Made by a program: the position numbers and the translations under genes. DNA of 64,000 nucleotides from Marchantia polymorpha subsp. ruderalis (taxonomy: Eukaryota; Streptophyta; Marchantiopsida; Marchantiales; Marchantiaceae). A model generated the notes under the pieces. It did no database searches. It was not told where the DNA came from and was given only the letters and a program-made list of their open reading frames with translations. Position 1 is the first letter of the stretch. Each line of letters begins with the position of its first letter. Positions 1 through 11,080 of this stretch are shown one piece after another. The DNA lies in the NCBI GenBank assembly GCA_037833965.1, contig AP031355.1, positions 30,963,501 through 31,027,500 on the forward strand. Direction: 5' to 3'.

Positions 1-525
1 CAGCTCATTTTACCGACCCTTTGTTTTCAAGTGTGCTGACACGGATCTTATATGAGGCGTCTGTCGTATTAAGTTCGTCTGCCGTATACTTCGCTCCCCA
101 CTCCAAGAGAAGATTTCGTTTTTTTGCATCCATTCTCTTGACTTCAACCTTCGCTCCCCACTTTTCAACTTCCTATGATATATGTACAGACATAAAAAAT
201 GGCTATATGGGCTCTACGGAAGCATACATCTCTTATTCATCAAGAGCTGACTTTGAAATCTCACCCTGAAAAAAATAACAAGCACAATACTCTTAGATCA
301 TATCCAAACTGCAATATCTGTAATTGTAACATAAACATTACAAATTGGAAAATCTTTACGTCAGGAGTAAGAATGTCTGACCTTTGTCCGAGCTGTCTCT
401 TCATCTTTGATGACACCCAGGTCTGCCATGCGCTTCATTCGACCTCTCAGAACGGTTTCTCCAAGATCAAGTTTGGCTTTCCTGCCCGTTGGACTATAGA
501 GATAATCCAGAAATTTCAAGATTAT

Positions 526-1503
526 TCATTCATTACATTCCAAAGATGGATTCCAGTTGGATTGTTCAATCCAACTGTACTTACCACAGAATACTATCCA
601 TTCTTTTGCCTCAGCTTTCAAATCGCTGCAACTGTCATCTGCACTCAAGATCGCCACAAGATCTTTCATGGCTTCAACTTCGTCAATGTCAATCTCTGAC
701 TTCTTCATACCTCGCCGTTGACTGCTCTTTCTGTTTTTGGCATGCTCTCTCTTCACCCACTCTTGAATAGAATCTACGAACTGTGCCTTTCTCTTACAGG
801 GATCAAGTAGTTCGTCAAGATGATCAAAGACAAAATTTGTAAACTCTGGAATTCTCAACATGTTCCAACCTGGAAGGAAATTCTTGCATACGAGTCTCAT
901 GGCCCTCAAAATCACCGGAGGTTCCTCCAATTCTCCTATATCCTCTCCCGTCATTAGAGAATATATCTTTTGGTCGAAATATCCCTTAATAATCTAGACA
1001 CACAACTCAAATTGTCAATTGTGCAACATATATACGGTTATTGCAATCTGAACATAATAAATCTTAAATTATTTGTGGAAGTCTACTTGAATTCAATTTG
1101 AAATAAACAATGCAAATAGAAAAAAAAAACTTGCCACCGAAGAATTGCATACCTCGCCTCGAAAAAAATCCAACTTATCTTGCTTGTGCTTGATCCAACG
1201 TTGACAGATATTACCAAAATGCTTGTCACAAGAGTCAATCAACTCTTTCTTGTCAGCCTTCTTGGAAACTCCAGTCGTCTTTGGTCCAGGTGGAAGCTTC
1301 TAGGTAATTTGGAGATGACAGTCCACATGGTTTTTCCTCCAATGCTTTTCGATATAATTTTTTTGGGAAAATGTTCCTGGGAAAAGACAACCTTGCAGTA
1401 GGCATTTCCAGTTATGCCTACCGCCCTTGGTGACGTGTGGCACCTTTGCATAGTGCCTATCCAATATCGCCTCTTCCAGTTTGCCCCCAAATACTCTCGC
1501 CAT
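526..1503 (-). pseudogene. C2H2 zinc-finger gene of unknown family, apparently broken
   Basis: Read on the minus strand from an ATG at 1503. Exon 1 (1503-1153) carries one C2H2-like finger (W-K-C-x4-C, then H-x4-H in WRKNH), then a basic stretch ending FFRGE at a GAG|GTATGC donor. A 159-nt intron (1152-994) ends in TCTAG. Exon 2 (993-526) continues in frame for 155 residues to a stop and includes an acidic, coiled-coil-like segment (KKSEIDIDEVEAMKDLVAIL). Exon 1 has one in-frame TAG shortly after the finger (near 1301), before the KLPPGPK segment. The frame on both sides and the clean splice sites suggest a once-real gene that is now a young pseudogene. A 27-nt intron removing the stop is too short to believe. 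The family is not recognised; BED/hAT-type domesticated proteins are one possibility. Confidence 0.5.
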
Positions 1504-1509
1504 GACCGC

Positions 1510-2610
1510 TCACTACATCGCTCGCTCGCAACAAGAGTCTTCTGTCAAGGTTCAATAAACCAATACGAATAAGCATTGTATTCAGTCAACAAATTCTTGA
1601 AGATATTGAATGAAGTTCCACCCAAACTGTGCTCTTGGTGTTGTGCCGTAACTACTGTATAAAAATCTACATGTTCCTACTAAGGGCGGCCTTCCAATTA
1701 TCTGATGTCAAAGAACATAGAGCAAATCACAAGAGATACAAATTGTATGTACCTTGCTACAAAAGATAATGTAAACTGTCACATTAGAATCCATTGTGCT
1801 GTACAGCAACACAGGCAAAACTAACTGTGATGTCTAGTCTATGAATTGTCTGTAGTCCCAGCTTTTGACAGGAAGTTGATCAATGCGTACCTGCAGCTTA
1901 GTCTCGTATAACTTTTTAACAGTGGCGATGAGCTCCTAAGAAGGAGTGCTACCCTCAGTAAGACTGTGAAGAACCTGTGCATAATTCATGAAGTTTTATA
2001 AGTCCTCCTATAGATGATCCCAGGATGATAACTCATCTGTAAACAAAGAAATGTCGTGATAGATCAAGAAACATATTGTACGCTGGAAATCAACATCCTA
2101 AGTCTAAGCAGTAGCGTGGCCGGCGGAAAGAAAGTCCTAAATGGGCAACAAGCATGCACGTTATATCATAAGAATGAAATCAAAACTCTACTTCACAATT
2201 TTCTATGTACAACTGTTGACTAACGGACAGTAAATTAGTCATCAAAGAGAGACCACTGCATTTAGTTAATGTGCAAAAACACAAGTTACTCTAATTCTAA
2301 AATGGTGTAATTAGCATCAATTTTAGAAGTAACTAGAATAATGATATGGGAAGTCTGGACAAAAGTATATGAACAGAAAGAAAACGTTTAGAACTCCTCC
2401 ACACCTGTTTGACAGTTTTAGATACCTGACCGTACACAGAAAAGAGTTGGCGTAGTAGTGAGTGTTTCTGCAAAAAGATATGTTAAGAATTCGTCAAGAT
2501 GGAGCTTGAGGATGATGAAGCTCAGCTAAAGATATGCATAAAACTCTATTGAACTTGCAGCAACCAACCTTTCTAGCATAAGCACACCCCATCCCAACTA
2601 GGAGTTAATG
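1510..2610. other. intergenic, nothing recognised
   Basis: Upstream side of the finger pseudogene. No frame longer than about 60 codons resembles a known protein, and no RNA gene was recognised. Base composition is moderately AT-rich without simple repeats. Confidence 0.5.
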
Positions 2611-2613
2611 TTG

Positions 2614-2717
2614 ATGTTCGTTACAGAGATGCTCCGGAGGGCCAGTGTCCTGGTGAGCTCATAGTTGTAAATGTTCGTTACAGAATTGCTCCGGAGGGCC
2701 AGTGTCCCGGTTAGCTC
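2614..2717. repeat. two-unit tandem duplication, period 57 bp
   Basis: Two copies of a unit of about 47 bp starting ATGTTCGTTACAGA and sharing GCTCCGGAGGGCCAGTGTCC lie at 2614-2660 and 2671-2717. They differ at a few positions, so the duplication is not brand new. Function unknown. Confidence 0.75.
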
Positions 2718-2757
2718 TCTGATCGCTCGTACAATGAATGAGTGAGTGTCATATACA

Positions 2758-2790
2758 CTACGGTGGTCAACACATGATTGACCACCGTAG
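2758..2790. repeat. perfect hairpin, 13-bp arms
   Basis: CTACGGTGGTCAA at 2758-2770 is followed by a 7-nt loop and its exact reverse complement at 2778-2790. It lies about 40 bp beyond the tandem duplication. It could be a transcript hairpin or the end of a small transposon; no target-site duplication was established. Confidence 0.7.
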
Positions 2791-2799
2791 CTTTGGGCT

Positions 2800-3980
2800 T
2801 CTTTCATGGTGATGATTGAAGATTTACTTCGATGTTCAACTAGTTAGATTTTGGAGAAGTCTCCCGTCTCTCTGACGATCTAAGAAAAGTGCGCGGCAGC
2901 TGCAGTGGTCCACGATTGAGATACGCAGCATGCCATCCTAAAGCAACAAAAGCAAGATCTAAATCTTGAACGGCAAATTAATACGCACATTCGAGTATGA
3001 ACCGTTCAGTGGAAAGTGAAGGAAAATTATTTCTGTAGACGCTGTACTGCGTCTAAAATGTGGGATACAAGTGGTGACACTTCCACTGCGATTTGCATAT
3101 TGCAGGAAATCTGGCCATATATTTCATTCGAATTGCAAATTAGTGACATATTATACACCTGCAACAGTCTGTAAACTATGTACAAGAGCAAAGGATTGGG
3201 CTTCGGAAGTCAGTGGAGAACTCCACTGACCCACGGACCTGGTTGATCTTGCAATCAAAGCAGACCTCGATCTGCTTTAGTGGGAATACGAGATTTGGTT
3301 TTCCGTGAGGCTCAAGCTCTTACGACCTTACATGAATCCAAGTTTTCCGTTGTACTTCTGAATCCTTCGTCTCTGTAAATATAAATATATATAAGCAGTT
3401 TAGTTTTATAGTGTTTGGTCTCATATCTGTACAGACGAGCTCAAAGACTTCTTCGGGGGACTCTAAAGTTGTACATCAGAGAAGAGCTCAGAGAACGTAG
3501 GCAAGGAAGACTTCACATCTCTCGATACAGGAAAGTTGGCCTATAACTCTATAACTCTATCCTACACTATGCAACCAATGCTCCCACTACTTTTGCACAC
3601 TTTCGCAGTGTGGCACATATTACAACTGCGATGCTTTTTCTCTTGTTCCTGTGCTTCCTAGGTCTGTCTAGTTTTCTGAATTTATTTGTTACAGATGAAC
3701 CGCCTCGCGTGTTCCATTCCACTCGAATCAATAGCTTTCCAGTCTAGCACATAAAGTTGGCCATTTTCGTCGACTTGTCATATTATAAAGGACCAAAATG
3801 AGCACAGTTGTTAATACACTATTGAGTGAAAGAGTGACCAAAATACACTTTTTTTTATATATAAATGTTGATATTTACTGAATAATTTAAAAATTCAACA
3901 AGCAGTGACATTTCTTAGTAGAATAAAACACATTACAGGTAAGTATTTTTTTTCATCAATAAATCAAAGATCATCAAACT
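2800..3980. other. intergenic, nothing firm
   Basis: Mixed-composition sequence without a recognisable gene. A TATA-like run lies near 3380-3395, but no coding frame of interest follows it. Confidence 0.4.
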
Positions 3981-3991
3981 ACTAGTTTTCA

Positions 3992-5626
3992 CTATCTTGC
4001 TCTGCCATTCCACATCAGTTTAATAAGTTTCATCAAACTCATAGGCACACTAATATCATAGGATATAATGCTGGGCCATCTTCTTTGCTGCAGATTATAA
4101 ATCCACCAGATCTTCTGTTTCTTCTCTTTCGAGGAATCCAAAAACGCTAGGATGTTCGTGTTCATATTCGTCAAACACCATCAGGGTGTACAGTGGATAC
4201 TGCATTGCAAAAAATGAAATAAACGTATCAGTTTGCTGCTAGCAATCGTCTACAAAGTATTCATCTTCATTGATACTAAGCTAAACCTGATACAAATGAA
4301 TGATTCGCTATTTTTATGTCTTGATAATTTAGACGTGATCAAGGTATATAAAACAACATATACAGCACACATTGAGACGTTCAATAATGTCTTACAGGAC
4401 TGGTTAAAGCTCCAAACCGTTTTTTTTTCAAATATCTTGCAGAGATTGCAAATAGTAAGGTAGAATATACATAATCATGGAACCCTGATGATAAAAACAT
4501 CAAAATGGACAAGTAGAATATTACCTTATACTTCTGCGTGCCATGCGTTCCATCTATAGCAACACAACCTCCATTTCCATGTTTTAGCAACCAATCTAGG
4601 AGCAAGGGTCTTGTAACAGCAAGCCTCAATGGTTTAAATGTATCACTTTTTGGTGCCTGATACAAAACAACTTGAGATGAATTCGCTTTCATCCATAATT
4701 CTGTGCTAATTCTATCATTAGCATGCCTTCTCCAAGTTTCTTTGTCCAGTTCCAATTTGATATTATACACATCGGCAGATGTGATATAATGATCTTTAAT
4801 AGGGGTCCCTTGCACATAGCCTAAGCGCTGATGATTTTAGAACAGTGCTTTTGCAGCACGCATGAGAATTTGTGGAGGAGTTAAACCTCTTCTTAACTCG
4901 CATTCAACCCACTCCCTGGCATAAGAACATAGAAAATATTAGACAACGTGCTTGCTTAGTGTCAAAGTTTTACAAACTGTAATAACAACAAACTTATTGT
5001 AGATATTACAAATATGACGGGAGATTGACTGTGAACGATAAACAAATACATTGAAAATGTAACAAATATGACGTTACCTACATTCAGAGGATAAATTGCG
5101 CGCCATTTGAGATGGCAAGCCAACACTATCCAAACACGCTGGGCCATGACAAGCTACACCTACAGCATTTACGTGTCTTCTATGCTTGTATATCAATGGA
5201 ATGTGATCCATTCTGGTGGAATGTGGTCATTAAACAGCAGTTTAATGGCACTAAACCTGCACTGACAGCCCTTGTGATGCGAATCATGATCTAGTCTATT
5301 CCTGCTGCCAGGACCAAATTTTGCCTTTGTTGATGGATCTTGAATAAAATTTGAGGAAAGCATACTCTTCTTGCCCCTTTCTGGAGTACCATACTTGCAA
5401 TAATACATTGCATACGATTCCCAATTGTGCCTAGTACCTCCACCCTTGTATGAGCAACGTGTCACAAATTCTGTCTTCGCATCACTATGACAAGATCCCT
5501 CTCCCGAAACAAAATCGTTAAGCCTCGAGCTTTTGATGTAGGCCGTCCCATTTGACCAATTCAACATTAACGAATTGAAAGGGCCATCATAAGGTGGGTC
5601 CTGCACAATCCATCTGCCTCCATGCT
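3992..5626 (-). pseudogene. FAR1/MULE transposase-like gene, decayed
   Basis: Minus strand. The 5' piece (about 5626-5193) opens after an acceptor-like TGACAG and contains a FAR1/WRKY-GCM1-type zinc-cluster tail: HHKGCQCRFSAIKLL then H-I-P-P. A short linker piece lies near 5160-5090. The next piece (4915-4525) begins after CCAG with EWVECELRRG, runs through a segment with W-R-R-H and L-L-L-D-W-L-L, and reaches IDGTHGTQKYK at a GTAATA donor; D-x-T-H-G-T is the start of the MULE transposase (ZSWIM/FAR1 type) core. One in-frame TAA interrupts this piece near 4840. A further frame at 4174-3992 may be downstream coding. No complete DDE core or SWIM finger was found, so this is probably a dead Mutator-like transposase or a dead domesticated relative. 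Exon limits are approximate. Confidence 0.55.
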
Positions 5627-5639
5627 GTCATCACACCTG

Positions 5640-5985
5640 CAAAAGCACCTGAAATGACAAGAAAAGTACAAGCACGAGCTCTGGCACGAGCTCCTCAAAG
5701 CACTGACACTGGCACCCAAAAGCGACGTCGAAACGACAAGCTGGAGAATATTGATGTGATTTTATTTTCAAAAACCCTAATCTTTGCCGCTTAAAATTTC
5801 GTCGCCTCAATTTGTTATCACCGTTTGATTACAAATATTACAGTTTGAAAATTAGGGATTCCATCTGAGCCATACCTCTTGCAGTTTAGTTTTAGTTCCC
5901 GCAACGTTCCACGACACGACTGCGATCATTTTTACGGCGCAGATCATTGCAACGCACTAGATACAATGTTGCGGCCTCTACAGTG
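5640..5985. other. intergenic between the FAR1-like relic and the mitochondrial insertion
   Basis: A short plus-strand frame rich in Ala, Arg and Thr (ARALARAPQST) runs to about 5794, but nothing supports it as a gene. It may belong to the promoter side of the divergent FAR1-like relic. Confidence 0.35.
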
Positions 5986-6263
5986 ACGACCTCTCTTCTA
6001 CATGGTTGTTGGAATTTTATCCGGTTGATGGCCTCTACATGGTTGCCGGAATGTAGGGTCCGCCGACCCTCTCCGCAAAGCGCTCCGCCTCCCCGTTCCC
6101 AAAACTAAGATAAAATCCGGCTGATCCGGGGCAGCCCGAAGGAAGTATGAAGAAAGAAAGAAAGAGGAGAAAGAAACTGGGATCCCTGACACCTGGCAGT
6201 ACGGCCGTTTGTAAAAGTTTGTGCAACTAAGCGAGTCGCTCATGGTTGTGGCGCTTATCAGAT

Positions 6264-6509
6264 TTATACTTCTTGTAATAATATTTTTGCTTCGGCTTTG
6301 AGTTTATATACAAGCAAAGCAGCGCAAACAATCCCTAGAGCAACTAGCGCCAACTTGAAGTTGGCGTTCGGCTTCAGGTTAACCAATTTATACACAAATA
6401 ACGAGCCAGGACCCACAATAAATAACTTATCGGTGAGGTCTTTTTCAATAATCCCTCCAAAATTATAAGAACTATTTAAGAAATTACCAAGGGAGTGGAA
6501 TAGGTAATT
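6264..6509 (-). other. open frame of 81 codons inside the mitochondrial insertion
   Basis: On the minus strand a frame without ATG runs for 81 codons to a TAA at 6264-6266. It contains FGGIIEKDLTDKLFIVGPGS and a hydrophobic segment (LALVALGIVCAALLVYKL) near its end, so it resembles the C-terminal part of a small membrane protein. I do not recognise the family. It may be the tail of a mitochondrial open frame truncated by the insertion, or chance. Confidence 0.25.
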
Positions 6510-7174
6510 CTATTTTGATAGTTTGACCGGGTATCGTCCGTCGACGCTCCCGATTTATCCGTTAACCCCAGAGGATCCAATTTAGATATGGGTCCCAAAG
6601 GGACAGCTTGCTCCATAACCGAATTGGACGAGTCGCCTTACTTGCCTACTTCGGGGGGGCTACACTGGGTTTACACCAAGGCTGAGTTGAGGGCATATTC
6701 ATCGCCCAGTTCTTTCGCATGTGCAAACGGGTTCCCCGTCCCGAACTTATCCACTTTTGCCAATAGGGCCCGCAGGGCGAGCCCCGGATTTCTAAGCATT
6801 TGGTACTAAGAGGCCCCGGGTGACAAAATGAACAAAAAGCAATACTAAACTGATAGTTAGTCGCATAAACAAAGATGAATTGGTAGATGAAAAATACAAG
6901 TTTCCTATATGAATAGGAATCAATTAAATAATCGCAAATTGTTCTAGCGGACTGCAAACCATATGATTAATTTTCTTTTTTTTGATCCTGGCGCAAGGCG
7001 AAACCATCAAGCCGCTTTGTGGCCTGATGGATTTCAAGCCCAAGTCTTGAAAGGAGAAGCCCGTAGGGCTTTACTCGAGTATAAAGAAAAATATAGACCC
7101 GAGTTCCAGACAACCTCATTTTGAATTCTAATCGATACCATTATGTTTTACCAAAAAATGAATTGATAGGATTT

Positions 7175-7774
7175 TCAACGAAATTTTTTAATAGTATTCT
7201 GAAAATCTATAGCATTTTGTATGAAAACATCCTGACGTTTGACCTTAGTCGTTTTATGCATCGTAAGTACTATTGCCCCAATAAGTGCTACTAATAAAAT
7301 TAGACTAGAAACCAAAAACAAGAAAAAATAGGTTGTATAAAGTAAATTGCCTAATGTCTCCAAATTAGTCCAACTATGTATCTTTCCAGCATAAACTGTA
7401 TATGTTAGATAGGTTGCACTCAATTTCGTTGGTAATATTGGAATGTAATCATTATCTACCATTAAAAAGATTTCCAACAAAAAAATAAGTCCAATAATAC
7501 CACCTACAGGTAAATAGCGCAATACATTCTCGTGAATTTCTTCTATTCTTATATGTAACATCATAACGACAAACAAAAATAAAACGGCAATAGCTCCTAC
7601 ATAAACCACTAAAAAAATCATAGCAAAGAAATCAAGACCTAACAAAACAAGTAACCCGGAAGTATTGCAAAAAACTAGGATTAAAAATAAAACAGAATGA
7701 ACTGGATTTTTGGCACGTATCACCATAGCGCCTGACACTAAAGCGAGGACCACAAAAACATAAAAAAGTATCAT
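7175..7774 (-). CDS. nad6: NADH dehydrogenase subunit 6 (mitochondrial nad6 copy in NUMT)
   Basis: A 199-residue frame on the minus strand starting at the ATG at 7774 (MILFYVFVVLALVSGAMVIR) and ending FQNTIKKFR. It contains the family block LDFFAMIFLVVYVGAIAVLF, then VVMML. Several hydrophobic membrane helices fit ND6, a membrane-arm subunit of respiratory complex I. Length and sequence agree with bryophyte mitochondrial nad6. The frame stays open for 36 further codons upstream (to 7882), but that part is not conserved and starts with leader-like sequence, so the inner ATG is chosen. In mitochondria this gene would be active; here it lies in nuclear DNA with no presequence or nuclear promoter visible, so it is probably an unexpressed copy that has not yet decayed. 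Confidence 0.85.
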   Translation of the reverse strand: MILFYVFVVLALVSGAMVIRAKNPVHSVLFLILVFCNTSGLLVLLGLDFFAMIFLVVYVGAIAVLFLFVVMMLHIRIEEIHENVLRYLPVGGIIGLIFLLEIFLMVDNDYIPILPTKLSATYLTYTVYAGKIHSWTNLETLGNLLYTTYFFLFLVSSLILLVALIGAIVLTMHKTTKVKRQDVFIQNAIDFQNTIKKFR

Positions 7775-8149
7775 GGTGAAATTTTCCCTTTTAATTTTAT
7801 TAGCTGTGAACAAAAAATATATATTTTTGCTGCGAGCTGCGTCGGCAGAAATTTTTCCCCGAAATTTTCTAACGACGTACATATATATGTCTGAGATCTT
7901 TTCGTTACGGCATTTTGCATGCCGATTATGAGTCCCAACTTCAATAACGGGAGATTACACACATCGCAAGCTAGCCTCTTAAAACTTCCACAAAATAGCT
8001 TCTATGAACCTCTTAAAGAGGGCCCCAACATAGCAGCCGCACGCACCTTGTTATTTCTGCGAATCAACAAGAAGAGTTGGCGAGCAGCTCTATCATTTGC
8101 TCGCGAGCTTAGTATCGCTAATCTTTTTTTTGTTTATTCAGACAAAGCC

Positions 8150-8185
8150 CTCCGGGCCTCTAACCTAACGGTTAGAGGCCCGGAG
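8150..8185. repeat. perfect 16-bp-arm hairpin in the mitochondrial insertion
   Basis: CTCCGGGCCTCTAACC at 8150-8165, loop TAAC, and its exact reverse complement at 8170-8185. GC-rich hairpins of this sort are common in plant mitochondrial spacers, where they can stabilise transcript ends. It supports the mitochondrial origin of the block. Confidence 0.75.
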
Positions 8186-8454
8186 ATTCGACCCGAACCC
8201 TTTGGGTCGCCGGTTTATTTGGCCCTATCCCGCGTAATAGGAACTGTTAGGATTCAAACCTGGCCGTGGGTCTAGACTTTGTCTTTCCTTCGTCCTCAGG
8301 CCTTACACCAGGTCCACAATTCCGGGTGTACCCGGACGAGGATCCAGTAATGAACGGATAAAAAGAAGTACTAAAAAGAAGTACACCTTCTTTTGTGATC
8401 TAAGACCCAAGACCTAAGGTCTCAAAACCAGCACCCGAAAAAATGAAAAAACGA

Positions 8455-8740
8455 CTAAGCTAAAAACATAGTCATGTGCTTAAGAATTCTAGCAAAAATA
8501 CTAAACAGAAAAAGATCGCTATAAATAATAATAATAGCTATGATTTTCTGCTGAAAGGACAATCTACGGAAAGTCTTAAGAAACCACAGTATTAATTGAT
8601 TAATACAAGGTTTCTGTTTTACAATGGTTAAGGTTTGCATTTTTTCCAGAAAATGGATTAGTACCAATTTTGTCAAAATGCTAGAAATATAACAGATAAA
8701 AAACATTACCAATAATTGGCAATATATAACAATAGCCGTT
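8455..8740. other. AT-rich stretch at the right NUMT border
   Basis: A minus-strand frame of 85 codons rich in Phe, Ile and Leu (8712-8455) is open here but resembles no family I know. Such frames arise easily in AT-rich DNA. It may straddle the junction between mitochondrial and nuclear sequence. Confidence 0.3.
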
Positions 8741-8742
8741 TA

Positions 8743-8787
8743 TGGATCCATGGATGTTGGATTCATTAAAGCATCCATGGATCCATG
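8743..8787. repeat. inverted repeat, 15-bp arms
   Basis: ATGGATCCATGGATG at 8743-8757 and its exact reverse complement at 8773-8787, separated by 15 bp. Each arm also contains the short palindrome ATGGATCCAT. It lies between the mitochondrial insertion and the gypsy fossil. Confidence 0.75.
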
Positions 8788-8799
8788 AACGTAAAAGCT

Positions 8800-11080
8800 A
8801 GAGTCAAGATTTCACGTGATACAAAGAAGTATTGAAGACAAAGTGGAATACATAATGATGCTAATACAAGCTATGCTCACAAAGAATTTTGTCAGAGGTT
8901 TTATAATGTAAAAAGAACTCTTCTAAGATTAAATTCGTTAAGTTGTCATTGGAATGGAGAAAAGCTTAGAAGATGATGATTCTAGTTTGATGGTTAGACA
9001 AATAACTCTATCAATCGTAGAAAAATCAAATCCTTTTACTCTTGCTAGTTCATTCATGATAAACAATCGTAATGCATTTTGCAATAAGAGTTAAAACATA
9101 TCACAAAAATTCTAGCTAATTTTAATACAAACTTAGATTATTGTGGAAGAAGAGATTTCAAAATGTAGTAGAAGTTTCTATAAGATATGCAAAATATTCT
9201 TGAAGAAAAAATTCATCTCAAGAATATTTTATAGTTTTGTACTTTAGTTGTCGAAATATTTGTTTTTGAAGAACTTTTCCTAAGACTGAGAACAGAATGT
9301 GATCGGTGTGTTCATATTGTGCCAAACTCGCACAATATCAACACACCGATCTCATATCAAACAAAATATAAAGAAATAGCATTTATTGATATATCTTTTC
9401 ATCAATGCACTTTTAAAAAGAGAGAGCATTACATAAATTCAAGGTATATATATTTTTGCTTATCCAAAACAGTGTGCAATATTTACAAAGTATTCTATAT
9501 TCAAAAGTAATTTGTTAAGTTGAAATCCATGATCTAGTGGAGTGATTTAATCAACATTGAAAAGAAAAAGTTGAAAATGTACAACTTTTCATGTAAGTCT
9601 CACAAGCTAAATACAATTTGATGAAAGATGTTAGAGGTCAAAAGATCAATATAACACTTAGTCAATTGATTGCTTTAAATTTGGTTATACAAAAGAAGTT
9701 GAAATGACATTTGAGCTCCACAAGGATCAAAAATCAAAGATCCAAGGATGAAATGTTTACATCACAAATGTGAAGATTGATGTAATGAATGCTATTGATT
9801 TAGAAATAAATATTCGTTTTTCAAAGATTAAAATGAAAATCCATGGTCATGATGTTTAAGACGGATCCATTGATATAATCTTTGCAATAAACATAATGTC
9901 CAAAATCTTGTTGTTAAAATTGGAGATGAAGCTTTTTAGATCCTTTGATAGAATTTCTGATATGATCAAGAAACAAGAGTTACAACCATTGATGTATTAG
10001 AGAAGATTGTGATGAGTAAGAGAGGGATTCAAACCTTGTTATCTTTCTAAATGCTTAAAATAACTGATACTGATTTATCATTGTGACATTTTTGGCTAAG
10101 TACTATGCGAATCATTTATTGATGACGCAAGGACTACCTTTGTATAGGGACAAAAAATCATCAACTGAAAGTTTCATTGACAAAAAGAGGAGATGCAACA
10201 ATAGACTCAGATAGACCAAATATTGAATTTTAGAAATTTGAAAGACATGAGAGTGGATTTTTTTCAAAAATTGACACTAACATGTGATTTTCATATCAAA
10301 ATACATCATCATATGACTTTCAAGATGACAATGTGCAAGTTCAAATTGTTGTTGTCATGAAATGGCATTTTAGATCAAGGATGATGAAATATCATAATAA
10401 GTTGAAGATGAATGTGAAGGAGATTTTCAAACGCCTTTTCATACTCAAGTTTGGTACAAAGTTTATCAAGAAGTAAAATGTAAAATTTAAGTATATATTT
10501 TGCAAATAAATATTCATATCTTTATTTTTTGTCACAAAGATTTAGAGCGTGTGACACTAGAATCTCATCACATTAAATTTAAGAAGATAGTATCTATATT
10601 CAACCATGCTTAAGAAATTTTTCTATAACTGTGATAATGAAGAAAGATATTAAGAAGTTCAAAGAATTTGGGTTTCATCTACGATAAAATTTTTTGATTA
10701 TATCTTGTCAAAAAAACAGAAATATATTGTGAGTATGCTCGGATTACAAGAAATTAAATGATGTAGAAAGAAGAATTATTATTTTAAACCTTTCATAAAC
10801 TACAAAAAAATGATTGATGTTTCGAAAAGAATTACTATTCTTTAACTTTCATGGATAAGATTCTAGAAGAGTTTGCAAGATTTGAGTGATATAGTTTTGA
10901 ACATGTTTATAGTGATCATAACCAAATCAAAATTGTTTTAGAAGATCAACTCAAATTACTTTTATCGCAACATGTGTAACTTTAGCCATTGAAATGATGT
11001 CATTTGATCTCTTTAATGCTCCAATCATCTTTCAAAGATTCATGAATTGCTAGATTAATTCACTATCAATTGTCGCTAAT
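8800..11080 (+). mobile_element. Ty3/gypsy LTR retroelement fossil
   Basis: Plus-strand, strongly AT-shifted remnant. A reverse transcriptase segment is recognisable near 10980-11045 (a single short frame with FNAPIIFQRFMN), and weaker pol-like similarity lies just upstream at about 10730-10930. The stretch from 8800 is tentatively gag/protease debris. The element is thoroughly broken (tens of breaks) with heavy C-to-T and G-to-A type decay, so it is old. No LTR pair was established; both ends are estimates. Confidence 0.5.
9302..9350. repeat. near-perfect hairpin, 21-bp arms
   Basis: ATCGGTGTGTTCATATTGTGC at 9302-9322 pairs with 9330-9350 with a single mismatch across a 7-nt loop. It lies in AT-rich fossil DNA yet keeps its pairing, so it is either a younger small insertion or chance preservation. 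Confidence 0.75.

Larger units (their letters stand above)
5990..8450. other. nuclear insertion of mitochondrial DNA (NUMT), about 2.4 kb
   Basis: This block differs from its flanks. It has GC-richer spacers with short hairpins typical of bryophyte mitochondrial intergenic DNA (for example 8150-8185 and a CCGGGTGTACCCGG palindrome near 8323-8336) and carries a complete nad6 frame. It is followed directly by very AT-rich nuclear repeat debris, with plant nuclear genes elsewhere in the window. The borders were judged from composition only: left about 5990, right about 8400-8450. The unbroken nad6 frame suggests recent transfer. A misassembled mitochondrial read is the main alternative. Confidence 0.7.

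Noticed and set aside
199-699. Plus-strand frame of 166 codons at the left edge
   Set aside because: It is the reverse-strand shadow of exon 2 of the finger pseudogene, which has a splice site and consistent composition.
1300-1330. A 27-nt intron that would remove the in-frame stop of the finger gene
   Set aside because: Plant introns are not that short; a true stop is more likely.
7775-7882. Upstream extension of nad6 by 36 codons
   Set aside because: The added residues do not resemble nad6 and the conserved MILF start lies at 7774.
8225-8300. Possible tRNA in the mitochondrial block (text like a T arm with GATTCAAACC)
   Set aside because: The arm pairs over only three bases and no acceptor stem or anticodon arm could be formed.
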